Shown here: piece after piece, positions 32,644 to 39,603 of the stretch
Layout of the letters: the number at the start of each line of letters is the position of its first letter
Numbering within the stretch: position 1 is the stretch's first letter
Source of the DNA: SIG447 sp045577075
Lineage (GTDB): Bacteria; Bacillota; Clostridia; UMGS1883; UMGS1540
Assembly: GCA_045577075.1 (NCBI GenBank)
Contig: JAZNHR010000036.1
Location: forward strand, 1-57,304
Direction: 5' to 3'
Length of the DNA: 57,304 nucleotides
Program-made: the position numbers and the translations under genes
The notes under the pieces: model-generated
Told to the model about the DNA's origin: nothing
Databases searched by the model: none
The model's input: the letters and a program-made list of their open reading frames with translations, nothing else

Positions 32644-33438
32644 TTAAACTTTATACGGAATATCTGTGCCAATAAAGCCGGCTGTTTTAAAATCTTCCGG
32701 ATTATGACGGACAATGTAATCTATGTACGAATCAATGATTCTCGCGGTTAATATGTAGCCGCTGGGGTTTAAATGGCTGTACATATAGAACTTTTCCTTA
32801 AACCTTGCATCATGCACGGGGCCGTACTTATATAAGTCGATGACATAAGCATTATCAAAATAGTCTGCAAGAGAGTACAGTGCATTGATCATGCCGAAAG
32901 TCTTATCATCACGCTCCGGTGTATTGGTATTGGGAACGGTGACGAAAAAGAACTTTGCATCCGGGCTGATTTCTTTATACCGGCTTACAATGTGTGCATA
33001 GCAGCCAATAAATGTTTCCTTGTTCTTTCTGTAGTCTTCCCTGTCAATATCGTCCATGGTGCCGATTTCCATGTTAAGGCGCGTGCCGTAAATATCGTTT
33101 ACCCCGAGGGCGATGACGTATGCCTGGCAGGCTTTCTCTTTATTCCAGAGGTCCTCCGCATCGGCAAACCAATTGATATACCCTAAAGTGGACATACCGC
33201 CTTTTGAAAAGTTATAGGCTTTAAGTCCGTTTTTTCGCGCGATATACTGCCCCCAGGAATATTCGTACAGGTCATGGTAGTGGTGCGTACCGTCAGCATC
33301 ACACGTTTCAAACTCGCCGGAGGAAAGGCTGTCCCCGACAAACGCCATGGTACGAAACACCGATGTGTGGCTGTAGCCGTCCACAAGGCGGTCTAAAGGT
33401 TTTTCGGTTTCGTCGTAAAGCTCCTTTTCCCAGTCCAT
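32644..33438 (-). CDS. SGNH/GDSL-family hydrolase
   Basis: 264 residues from ATG 33438 (AAGGAGG eight bases upstream; an in-frame extension overlaps the promoter). Block I FVGDSLSSGEF supplies the nucleophile serine, block III IALGVNDIYG the oxyanion asparagine, and block V MYSHLNPSGY the catalytic histidine. No signal peptide is visible, so it is probably cytoplasmic. Such enzymes are esterases or deacetylases acting on acyl-carbohydrates or lipids. First gene of a four-gene operon. Confidence 0.87.
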   Translation of the reverse strand: MDWEKELYDETEKPLDRLVDGYSHTSVFRTMAFVGDSLSSGEFETCDADGTHHYHDLYEYSWGQYIARKNGLKAYNFSKGGMSTLGYINWFADAEDLWNKEKACQAYVIALGVNDIYGTRLNMEIGTMDDIDREDYRKNKETFIGCYAHIVSRYKEISPDAKFFFVTVPNTNTPERDDKTFGMINALYSLADYFDNAYVIDLYKYGPVHDARFKEKFYMYSHLNPSGYILTARIIDSYIDYIVRHNPEDFKTAGFIGTDIPYKV

Positions 33439-33463
33439 TGCAAAATCCTCCTTCGATGAAATC

Positions 33464-33492
33464 ATTTTATCATAGATACGCTTATGATTCAA
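33464..33492 (-). promoter_or_regulatory. Promoter of the SGNH hydrolase operon
   Basis: Minus strand TTGAAT (33487-33492), 17-nt spacer, TAAAAT (33464-33469), extended -10 TGA. Confidence 0.55.
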
Positions 33493-33590
33493 CAACTATT
33501 GGAAAAGTTTTAGAAAATGATTTTTTGTAAAATTACTTTCCACATGCCACAATCCCGTTGTTAGTCTCGCGTCAAGTTAAGACCAAAAAT

Positions 33591-34145
33591 TTAATGTTCA
33601 ATCAATTCGGTATTGATAGCAATGTTATTCTCAAATTCGATTTGATAACCAAGCGGATCAATTATTCTTTCCCCCACATAGTACTCGTATTTAATGTTTG
33701 GGGTATTGCGGATATATGTAGGTTTTCCCAACAAGTCAATGATTTCTGCATTTGTTTTTCCAATTATTTTCTCCCTTTCCTCTAAATTGCCAATCATATA
33801 TATTCTTAACCTATCATTATCGTTCCATTTCTCTTGACTGAAGTTAGATATATAGTTCCTCGCCCCAACCAATATGCAACCAACAATTACAATAGAGAAA
33901 ATTGTAAAAACAATACAGGATACTGGCAAAGGAAGATATTTTGATATCCGTTTTCTAAATACAATCGGCAAAACAAAAGCCAATGCGTAAATAAAAAGTG
34001 TGCTGTAAATCAAGACGCCATTACCTAAAAATTTAAATATATCACTCATTAAATATAGGAGAAAAGATACAAACAATATTCCAGTCCAAATCAATATAAG
34101 TACTGTTATAAAAAATATATTAAAGATGAGATTTTGTTTGTTCAT
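33591..34145 (-). CDS. AT-rich hypothetical membrane protein with SmpA/BamE-like C-terminal part
   Basis: 184 residues, ATG 34145 with a strong GAGGAGG upstream. Three hydrophobic helices (roughly 8-35, 42-62, 72-95) are followed by an outward-facing domain containing EREKIIGKTNAEIIDLLGKP and IKYEYYVGERIIDPLGY. The pattern 'GKT..E....LGKP...Y.Y.(V/L)G' recalls the small SmpA/BamE lipoprotein fold. Codons are rich in ATA, AAT, TTA and AGA, and the gene is much more AT-rich than all its neighbours, suggesting recent transfer. No promoter or partner was recognised. Confidence 0.7.
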   Translation of the reverse strand: MNKQNLIFNIFFITVLILIWTGILFVSFLLYLMSDIFKFLGNGVLIYSTLFIYALAFVLPIVFRKRISKYLPLPVSCIVFTIFSIVIVGCILVGARNYISNFSQEKWNDNDRLRIYMIGNLEEREKIIGKTNAEIIDLLGKPTYIRNTPNIKYEYYVGERIIDPLGYQIEFENNIAINTELIEH

Positions 34146-34219
34146 ATTATTCCTCCTCTTCGAGAATATCCGACTTCAAAAGTTTGAAAATTAGCAAACG
34201 ATTCATACGCGGTTATCCC

Positions 34220-35167
34220 TTAAACAAGTCTGGACCTTTTTCCGCCTTCTATAAAGCTTTCGATATTCTTTGCCACTTCGTCCATGCAGCGCTGGCGCGC
34301 ATCAATGGAGCCCCATGCCATATGGGGTGTGAATATGACATTTTCGCGGTCTAAAAGCATCTGATAGGGGCTATCGGCCTGCATCGGTTCGGTGGAGAAG
34401 ACGTCCACGCCAAGACCGCCGAGCTTCCCATCTAAAACGGCTTTTGTAACAGCCGCTTCATCTACCACGGCCCCACGGGCGACATTGATTAAAACGGCAC
34501 CGTCCTTCATTAAACCAAGGCGGCGGGTGTCTATAAGATGGTGGGTTTCGGGTGAAAGGGGTGTGTGAAGGCTGATGATATCGCACTCTCTACAGAGCGT
34601 ATCCATATCGGTACACGGAAAATCCTCTAACGGTGTTCTTTTATAGGCAAGGACGTGGCACCCCATGGTCTTTGCAATTTCGGCTACCTTATGCCCGATA
34701 TTTCCAAGGCCTGCAACGCCCCAGGTAAGCTGTGAAATTTCGCGAAATACGGGCTTTACACAGTTAAAAACGCCACTAGCCGTATAGGCGCCGGATTTCA
34801 CAAAACGGTCAAAGGTATTTAAATTGGTGGCGAGGGAAAACGCCATGGCGACTGTAAGCTGCACGACACTATCGGTAGAATATCCAGCCACGTTACATAC
34901 AGCGATGCCGTGTGCTTTACAGTACTCGAGGTCCACGTTATCAAACCCCGTAGCCGTAATGCAGATAAGCTTTAAATTCTTCGCATATGGAAGGGTTTCG
35001 CTGTTTAGCTTTACCTTGTTGAGAATTACAACTTCTACATCAGCAATGCGTTCTATAATGTCCTCCTGGCGCGTTAGGTCATACACCGTAACTTCGCCCA
35101 AGTTTCGAACGGCATCAAAATTTATATCGTCCCCTAAAGTTTTTACATCTAAAATTGCAATGCGCAT
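34220..35167 (-). CDS. D-2-hydroxyacid dehydrogenase (NAD-dependent)
   Basis: 315 residues from ATG 35167 (AGGAGT upstream). The substrate domain is followed by a Rossmann fold with GVAGLGNIGHKVAEIAKTMG (near residue 145), then the catalytic arginine in INVARGAVVDEAA, a glutamate in FSTEPMQ and the catalytic histidine in FTPHMAWGS. The family includes glycerate/hydroxypyruvate, lactate and phosphoglycerate dehydrogenases; the lack of extra C-terminal domains argues against SerA, but the substrate is uncertain. Own promoter; terminated gene context not seen downstream, so the AT-rich gene may be co-transcribed. Confidence 0.88.
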   Translation of the reverse strand: MRIAILDVKTLGDDINFDAVRNLGEVTVYDLTRQEDIIERIADVEVVILNKVKLNSETLPYAKNLKLICITATGFDNVDLEYCKAHGIAVCNVAGYSTDSVVQLTVAMAFSLATNLNTFDRFVKSGAYTASGVFNCVKPVFREISQLTWGVAGLGNIGHKVAEIAKTMGCHVLAYKRTPLEDFPCTDMDTLCRECDIISLHTPLSPETHHLIDTRRLGLMKDGAVLINVARGAVVDEAAVTKAVLDGKLGGLGVDVFSTEPMQADSPYQMLLDRENVIFTPHMAWGSIDARQRCMDEVAKNIESFIEGGKRSRLV

Positions 35168-35196
35168 GGTATCACTCCTAAAAATTTCATATATAC

Positions 35197-35225
35197 ATTT
35201 TATCACAAAAGCGAGATACCGTCAA
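35197..35225 (-). promoter_or_regulatory. Promoter of the D-2-hydroxyacid dehydrogenase gene
   Basis: Minus strand TTGACG (35220-35225), 17-nt spacer, TAAAAT (35197-35202), extended -10 TGA. It begins 15 nt after the terminator of the ribosomal operon. Confidence 0.7.
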
Positions 35226-35240
35226 TCTTTAGACATAGAA

Positions 35241-35269
35241 AAAAGCCGTCCCAATATGGGACGGCTTTT
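35241..35269 (-). terminator. Terminator of the rpmG-secE-nusG-rplKAJL operon
   Basis: AAAAGCCGTCCC / GGGACGGCTTTT stem with a 5-nt loop and a T-run on the minus strand, 22 nt past the rplL stop. Confidence 0.85.
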
Positions 35270-35291
35270 GAAGATACTAAGTAAATTATGA

Positions 35292-35663
35292 TTACTTCAG
35301 TTCTACCTTTGCGCCAACTTCTTCCAGCTTTGCCTTGTAGGATTCTGCATCTTCCTTGCCTACGCCTTCCTTAACGGCTTTGGGAGCATTGTCTACGAGG
35401 TCTTTAGCTTCCTTAAGGCCAAGGCCGGTGATTTCACGTACAACCTTGATAACCTTAATCTTTTCTGCGCCTGCATCAGCGAGAACAACGTCAAATTCCG
35501 TCTTTTCTTCGCCAGCTGCTGCAGCGCCGTCAGCTGCTGCTACAACTGCAACGGGTGCAGCTGCGCTTACGCCGAATTCTTCTTCCATCATTTTTACGAG
35601 TTCGGCAACTTCTAATAACTTGAGTTCTTTGATATCAGCAATAATCTGTTCGAGTTTGCTCAT
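35292..35663 (-). CDS. rplL: Ribosomal protein bL12 (L7/L12)
   Basis: Stalk protein of the large subunit, recruiting translation factors. 123 residues: N-terminal dimerisation part (KLEQIIADIKELKLLEVAEL), an alanine-rich hinge (VAVVAAADGAAAAGEEK) and the conserved C-terminal domain (VVREITGLGLKEAKDLVDNA). It is preceded by AGGAGG-like sequence and lies 34 nt after rplJ, both expressed under the L10 leader. Confidence 0.97.
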   Translation of the reverse strand: MSKLEQIIADIKELKLLEVAELVKMMEEEFGVSAAAPVAVVAAADGAAAAGEEKTEFDVVLADAGAEKIKVIKVVREITGLGLKEAKDLVDNAPKAVKEGVGKEDAESYKAKLEEVGAKVELK

Positions 35664-35697
35664 TTTGAATTTCCTCCTTAAAATTTTTCTTTTTTAA

Positions 35698-36324
35698 TTA
35701 TTCCTGCGGTGCTTCTTCAGCTGCAGGTGCTTCTTCTGCTACCGGAGCTTCTTCAGCCGGTGCTGCTTCTGCAGGTGCTGCTTCCTCTGCGGGAGCGGCT
35801 TCTGCTTTCTGTGCAGCTGCGGCATCAGCCGGTTCTACGCCACCATCGACGAGAGCCTGCAATGTACGAACGAGGTTCGATACAGGTGCGTTGAGGCTTC
35901 CCATAATCTTCGCAATAAGCGTATCGCGAGAGGGAGTAGCGGCGAGCTTGTTGATTTCATCGATGGAAATAAGGCTACCATCGAGGAAACCTGCTTTGAT
36001 TTCAAGATTCGGGTTGGTTTTTGCAAAATCAGCCAGAACCTTTGCCGGTGCTACCGGGTCATCGCTTAAGGCGAGTGCTGTCGGGCCGTTTAAAACGGGG
36101 TCGAGCGCTTCATAGCCGATTGCGTTTGCGGCAAAACGAGTTAGAGTGTTCTTAACAACCTTGTACTCTACGCCTGCTTCTCTCAGCTTTACACGAAGCT
36201 TGGTATCTTCCTCAACGGTAAGGCCACGGTAGTCTACGAATACGCCAGCTGTTGCGTTCTGCATTTTTTCAGTAAGTTCAGCAACAACTGTCTTCTTCTG
36301 TTCCAAAACTTTTGTGCTGGGCAT
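35698..36324 (-). CDS. rplJ: Ribosomal protein uL10 with acidic alanine-rich tail
   Basis: Anchors L12 dimers to 23S rRNA and autoregulates its operon. 208 residues from ATG 36324 (AGGAGGTG upstream); the usual bacterial length is about 165-175. Residues 1-165 are a normal L10 (VVAELTEKMQNATAGVFVDY, YKVVKNTLTRFAANA). Residues about 165-208 are almost only A, P and E, in repeats such as APAEEAAPAEAAPAEE. This tail resembles a hinge and is an extension beyond the L12-binding helix. Preceded by a recognisable L10 leader. Confidence 0.96.
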   Translation of the reverse strand: MPSTKVLEQKKTVVAELTEKMQNATAGVFVDYRGLTVEEDTKLRVKLREAGVEYKVVKNTLTRFAANAIGYEALDPVLNGPTALALSDDPVAPAKVLADFAKTNPNLEIKAGFLDGSLISIDEINKLAATPSRDTLIAKIMGSLNAPVSNLVRTLQALVDGGVEPADAAAAQKAEAAPAEEAAPAEAAPAEEAPVAEEAPAAEEAPQE

Positions 36325-36342
36325 ATCTTTCACCTCCTGTAT

Positions 36343-36470
36343 AAAAAAGGTTCTCTATCCAAATGCAGACAGAGAACCGTAAGAAAGCCTTGCGTTTTCC
36401 CTTCCTCGGCGGGACTTATGCACACATGGCGGCCAGCTGTCTGCGGACGGACAAAAATAAGGTATTTAGT
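36343..36470 (-). ncRNA. Ribosomal protein L10 leader (cis-regulatory RNA with attenuator)
   Basis: The 158-nt gap between rplA and rplJ holds a structured leader typical of low-GC Gram-positives, where free L10/L12 binds it and lowers expression. At the 3' end is an intrinsic terminator: GGTTCTCT / AGAGAACC (36349-36378 on the plus strand) followed by six T on the minus strand, just before the rplJ ribosome binding site. Upstream sequence contains further pairable arms. The 5' limit is approximate. Confidence 0.75.
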
Positions 36471-36481
36471 TTATGCTGAAA

Positions 36482-37177
36482 TTAGTCAGCAATCTTTGCA
36501 GGGTTAAGCTTAATGCCGGGGCCCATGGTGGAAGCTACGGCAACGCTGCGGAGGTACTGACCCTTTGCAGCGGAGGGCTTAGCCTTGATAACTGCATCCA
36601 TTAAAGCCTTGAAGTTTTCTGCGAGCTTTTCTTTGCCGAAGGAAACTTTGCCGATGGGGCAGTGAATGATATTGGTCTTGTCAAGACGGTACTCAATTTT
36701 ACCGGCCTTAATGTCAGCAATTGCCTTGGTAAGGTCCATGGTAACAGTACCTGCCTTCGGGTTCGGCATGAGACCCTTAGGACCGAGAACACGACCGATG
36801 CGGCCGACAACACCCATCATGTCGGGGGTTGCAACAACAACGTCGAAATCAAACCAGTTTTCACCCTGGATTTTCTGTACCAGCTCTTCGCCGCCTGCAA
36901 AATCTGCACCAGCTGCTTCTGCTTCTGCAACCTTATCGCCTTTTGCAAATACAAGCACGCGAACCTTTTTACCGGTACCGTGGGGCAGTACTACTGCGCC
37001 TCTGACCTGCTGATCAGCATGACGGGAGTCAACACCCAGTTTAATGTGGGCTTCAACAGTTTCATCAAACTTTGCCTTTGCGCCTTTTACAGCAATATCA
37101 AAAGCTTCGTCTATATCATAGAGCTTTCCATGCTCGATAAGCTTTGCGCTTTCCTGATAATTCTTTCCTCTTTTCAC
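36482..37177 (-). CDS. rplA: Ribosomal protein uL1
   Basis: 231 residues, normal length; binds 23S rRNA at the L1 stalk and represses its own mRNA in many bacteria. N-terminal MKRGKNYQESAKLI, the rRNA-binding MMGVVGRIGRVLGPKGLMPN and PKAGTVTMDLTKAI are diagnostic. It lies 42 nt from rplK and is followed by the L10 leader. Confidence 0.97.
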   Translation of the reverse strand: MKRGKNYQESAKLIEHGKLYDIDEAFDIAVKGAKAKFDETVEAHIKLGVDSRHADQQVRGAVVLPHGTGKKVRVLVFAKGDKVAEAEAAGADFAGGEELVQKIQGENWFDFDVVVATPDMMGVVGRIGRVLGPKGLMPNPKAGTVTMDLTKAIADIKAGKIEYRLDKTNIIHCPIGKVSFGKEKLAENFKALMDAVIKAKPSAAKGQYLRSVAVASTMGPGIKLNPAKIAD

Positions 37178-37218
37178 GAATATACCTCCTTGTGGTTATG
37201 CGGAATAAATCCTCCCAC

Positions 37219-37647
37219 TTAATCTTCTTCTACAACAATACCCATGCTGCGTGCGGTACCAGCAATCATGCTCATAGCCGCTTCAACGCTTGCAGCATTT
37301 AAATCCGGCATCTTCATTTCAGCGATTTCCTTAACCTGGCTCTTCTTAATGGTAGCAACCTTGGTCTTGTTGGGAACGCCGGAGCCGCTCTCAATCTTAC
37401 ATGCTTTCTTGAGAAGTACTGCTGCCGGAGGCGTCTTTGTGATAAACGTAAACGATCTGTCAGCATACACGGTGATTACAACCGGGATGATGAGACCTGC
37501 GTCCTTTGCAGTCTTTTCGTTAAATTCCTTGGTAAACTGTACGATATTTACACCGTACTGACCAAGTGCGGGACCAACCGGGGGTGCGGGCGTAGCTTTA
37601 CCTGCGGGAATCTGCAGCTTAATATAGCCCATGATTTTCTGTGCCAT
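37219..37647 (-). CDS. rplK: Ribosomal protein uL11
   Basis: 142 residues; forms the GTPase-associated centre with 23S rRNA. IKLQIPAGKATPAPPVGPAL followed by GQYGVNIVQFTKEFN and the C-terminal DLNAASVEAAMSMIAGTARS are diagnostic, with PAAVLLKKACKIESGSGVPN in between. AGGAGG precedes ATG 37647. Its leader contains two small hairpins after nusG. Confidence 0.97.
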   Translation of the reverse strand: MAQKIMGYIKLQIPAGKATPAPPVGPALGQYGVNIVQFTKEFNEKTAKDAGLIIPVVITVYADRSFTFITKTPPAAVLLKKACKIESGSGVPNKTKVATIKKSQVKEIAEMKMPDLNAASVEAAMSMIAGTARSMGIVVEED

Positions 37648-37679
37648 TTTTCTTTCCTCCTAATATCGTGGTATCTGGC

Positions 37680-37727
37680 GGACACTTCTTCTTCCGTGTC
37701 CTCCCACCATAAAAAGCCGAAAGGCTT
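37680..37727 (-). promoter_or_regulatory. Hairpins in the nusG-rplK intergenic leader
   Basis: Two hairpins lie between nusG and rplK. The first (minus strand AAGCC-TTTC-GGCTT at 37714-37727, then TTTTAT) starts 2 nt past the nusG stop and could be a weak terminator. The second (GGACAC / GTGTCC, 37680-37701, 10-nt loop) precedes the rplK ribosome binding site. Control by L1 at this point is known in other bacteria, but I cannot show its binding site here. Confidence 0.35.
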
Positions 37728-37728
37728 A

Positions 37729-38253
37729 TTATGACAATGCTTCAACCTGGTGAAATTCCAGCTCAACAGGGGTCTCGCGGCTGAACATGGAAACGCAAAC
37801 GCGGAGTTTCCGTTTTTCCATATTGATTTCTTCAATCACGCCGACAAAGCTCTCTAAAGGCCCGTCCGTTACGCGAACATTATCGCCCACAGAAAGGTCA
37901 AACTTGATAACCTGTGCTTCTACACCCATAGCTTCCACTTCCGCATTGGAAAGGGGAACGGGCTTGGAGCCGGGGCCTACGAATCCGGTACAGCCGCGCG
38001 TATTGCGAACAACATACCAGCTTTCGTCCGTCATCACCATTTTAATGAAAACATAACCGGGATAGATTTTGCGAAGAACAACCTTCTTTTCGCCGTCTTC
38101 CTTCTGCTCCACGACCTCTTCCATGGGCACGCGGATATCTTGGAAGTACTCTTGCATTCCACGGTTTTCAACTGTCTTTTCTATATTTGCTTTTACTTTG
38201 TTTTCGTAGCCCGAATACGTGTGAACTACATACCATTTTGCATTACCGGCCAT
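37729..38253 (-). CDS. nusG: Transcription elongation/antitermination factor NusG
   Basis: 174 residues: N-terminal NGN domain (AKWYVVHTYSGYENKVKANI) that binds RNA polymerase and a C-terminal KOW domain (VRVTDGPLESFVGVIEEINM) that contacts ribosomal protein S10 or Rho. ATG 38253 is the family start, but no good ribosome binding site is adjacent; an AAGGAGGT lies about 34 nt upstream, separated by a hairpin. Follows secE by 59 nt. Confidence 0.96.
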   Translation of the reverse strand: MAGNAKWYVVHTYSGYENKVKANIEKTVENRGMQEYFQDIRVPMEEVVEQKEDGEKKVVLRKIYPGYVFIKMVMTDESWYVVRNTRGCTGFVGPGSKPVPLSNAEVEAMGVEAQVIKFDLSVGDNVRVTDGPLESFVGVIEEINMEKRKLRVCVSMFSRETPVELEFHQVEALS

Positions 38254-38261
38254 AGTGTACC

Positions 38262-38294
38262 CATGCGTCCGCTTTTACGGACACTACCTCCTTA
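38262..38294 (-). promoter_or_regulatory. Hairpin and displaced ribosome binding site upstream of nusG
   Basis: Minus strand order: AAGGAGGT (about 38287-38294), then GTCCG-TAAAAG-CGGAC, then GCATGGGTACACT and the nusG ATG. The hairpin could loop out and bring the binding site closer. A 13-codon frame beginning GTG after the AAGGAGGT ends in a TAA that overlaps nusG codons 3-4. Confidence 0.4.
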
Positions 38295-38312
38295 TAAAGA
38301 AACTAAAGGGTA

Positions 38313-38507
38313 TTATCCCATAAGGGCTTTAAAGCCCCAGGAGAACAGAGCATCCAAAATCCAGATGCCTGCGCCGATAAGTAAAATTGCAATAATAACA
38401 ATACCTGTATTATTGATAAGCTGTTTCTTTGTAGGCCAGATAACCTTTTTGATTTCTGCCTTCAAATCCTTGAAGAACTTGCCAATTTTGGAAAAAAACT
38501 TTTTCAT
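38313..38507 (-). CDS. secE: Preprotein translocase subunit SecE
   Basis: 64 residues, the short single-helix form found in Firmicutes. The amphipathic segment KFFKDLKAEIKKVIWPTKKQ precedes one transmembrane helix (TGIVIIAILLIGAGIWILDA). SecE clamps SecY in the Sec translocon. Its place between rpmG and nusG is the standard order. Confidence 0.95.
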   Translation of the reverse strand: MKKFFSKIGKFFKDLKAEIKKVIWPTKKQLINNTGIVIIAILLIGAGIWILDALFSWGFKALMG

Positions 38508-38533
38508 ACCTAGTTATACCTCCGTAAGGGTAC

Positions 38534-38683
38534 TTATTTCGTTTCCTTATGCGCGGTATGCTTCTTGCAAAATCTGCAATACTTATTCATTTCGATACGA
38601 TCCGGTGTGTTCTTCTTGTTCTTCATTGTGTCGTAATTGCGCTGTTTGCATTCGGAGCATGCCAAAGTAATTTTTACTCTCAT
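38534..38683 (-). CDS. rpmG: Ribosomal protein bL33
   Basis: 49 residues from ATG 38683, with GGAGGTG ten bases upstream. Both zinc-binding CxxC pairs are present (ACSECKQRNY and YCRFCKKHTAHKETK), so this is the zinc-binding (C+) form. An in-frame extension upstream runs through the promoter and is not coding. First gene of the rpmG-secE-nusG-rplKAJL operon. Confidence 0.95.
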   Translation of the reverse strand: MRVKITLACSECKQRNYDTMKNKKNTPDRIEMNKYCRFCKKHTAHKETK

Positions 38684-38705
38684 GATTGTGTTACACCTCC
38701 CACAT

Positions 38706-38729
38706 AAAAAAAGACTTCTTTTGAGAAGT
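38706..38729 (-). terminator. Hairpin with U-tract directly at the rpmG start site
   Basis: Minus strand ACTTCT-CAAA-AGAAGT followed by C and seven T. It would end read-through from the TPR gene, whose stop is at 38773. The rpmG promoter lies between the two, and its predicted start (near 38729) coincides with the first stem base, so every rpmG transcript begins with this hairpin. Confidence 0.55.
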
Positions 38730-38735
38730 AGACTC

Positions 38736-38764
38736 ATTATATCACAGTCATCTTCTTTTGTCAA
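38736..38764 (-). promoter_or_regulatory. Promoter of the rpmG-secE-nusG-rplKAJL operon
   Basis: Minus strand TTGACA (38759-38764), 17-nt spacer, TATAAT (38736-38741), extended -10 TGA: a perfect consensus promoter, as expected for a ribosomal operon. Confidence 0.85.
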
Positions 38765-38772
38765 CAATTTTT

Positions 38773-39591
38773 TTAATTTTTCTCAATTTCTTTTATTTCT
38801 GCCGAAATTTGGTCCATTCTTGCAACAATTTCCTCTCTGGATACCACCGCAAGCTTTGAGAAGGAATACGAAAGAGCATTTTGCATCATATCCAGCGCTT
38901 CTTCCTTTCTGCCCATAGCATATAAGGTTTCGCCGCAGTTATAATACGGAACGGGTACGCCAAGTTTTTTCCCCGTCAGCTCTTTATATAAATTCCAGCT
39001 ACTGTCAAGGTCGCCGGCAAGGCGATAGTTTAGGGCGAGATTATCGACGATAGCCTCATCATATTTATCAAATGTATACGCTTCCCTGTTTACTTCCATG
39101 GCTCGCTGGAGCTGCCCGTTTAAAAGGAGCAACTGACCGAGGGTGCCGTACACGTCCTTGTCCTTGCCGAGTTTCAGCTGCTCTTCCAATATGGAAATGG
39201 CTTTAGGAAGGTCGCCCCTCTTCCAGACAAGCAGCGCGCGGTTTACTGCAGCGCGGCAAGCTTCCTGGGGCTTCATTTTCTTATGTGCGGCCACGTCCAG
39301 AACGCGTTCGGCGCGGTCAAGCTCGCCTGCTTTGAGGCACATAAAGCTGTAGTAGAGAATGTACGATATGCGAAGGCGACGTGTTTTGAGCGCCTTTTCC
39401 ATCTTGTCCAGCCCTTTTTCCGGGTCACGCGAAAATTGCTTAACACCCTGAATCAGCAAAATGTCCGGCAGTTTTACAAAGATAAATGCGGCAAGATAGA
39501 TAAAAAGTGCCAAAAATCCAATCGGAAGGCTTACGCGAAACGCAAGGAAAATCACAGCCGCCGGCAGGAAAAACGAAAAAATGTATTGCAT
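38773..39591 (-). CDS. Membrane-anchored tetratricopeptide-repeat protein
   Basis: 272 residues from ATG 39591 (GGAGG upstream; a GTG four codons earlier is less likely). Two N-terminal hydrophobic segments (YIFSFFLPAAVIFLAF and LPIGFLALFIYLAAFIFV) precede helical repeats with the TPR pattern, for example GDLPKAISILEEQLKLG, YGTLGQLLLLNGQLQRAMEV and YNCGETLYAMGRKEEALDMM. No enzymatic motif; a protein-interaction scaffold at the membrane is likely. Last gene of the rimP-infB operon, 12 nt after asnS. Confidence 0.82.
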   Translation of the reverse strand: MQYIFSFFLPAAVIFLAFRVSLPIGFLALFIYLAAFIFVKLPDILLIQGVKQFSRDPEKGLDKMEKALKTRRLRISYILYYSFMCLKAGELDRAERVLDVAAHKKMKPQEACRAAVNRALLVWKRGDLPKAISILEEQLKLGKDKDVYGTLGQLLLLNGQLQRAMEVNREAYTFDKYDEAIVDNLALNYRLAGDLDSSWNLYKELTGKKLGVPVPYYNCGETLYAMGRKEEALDMMQNALSYSFSKLAVVSREEIVARMDQISAEIKEIEKN

Positions 39592-39603
39592 ACTGCCCTC
39601 CAC

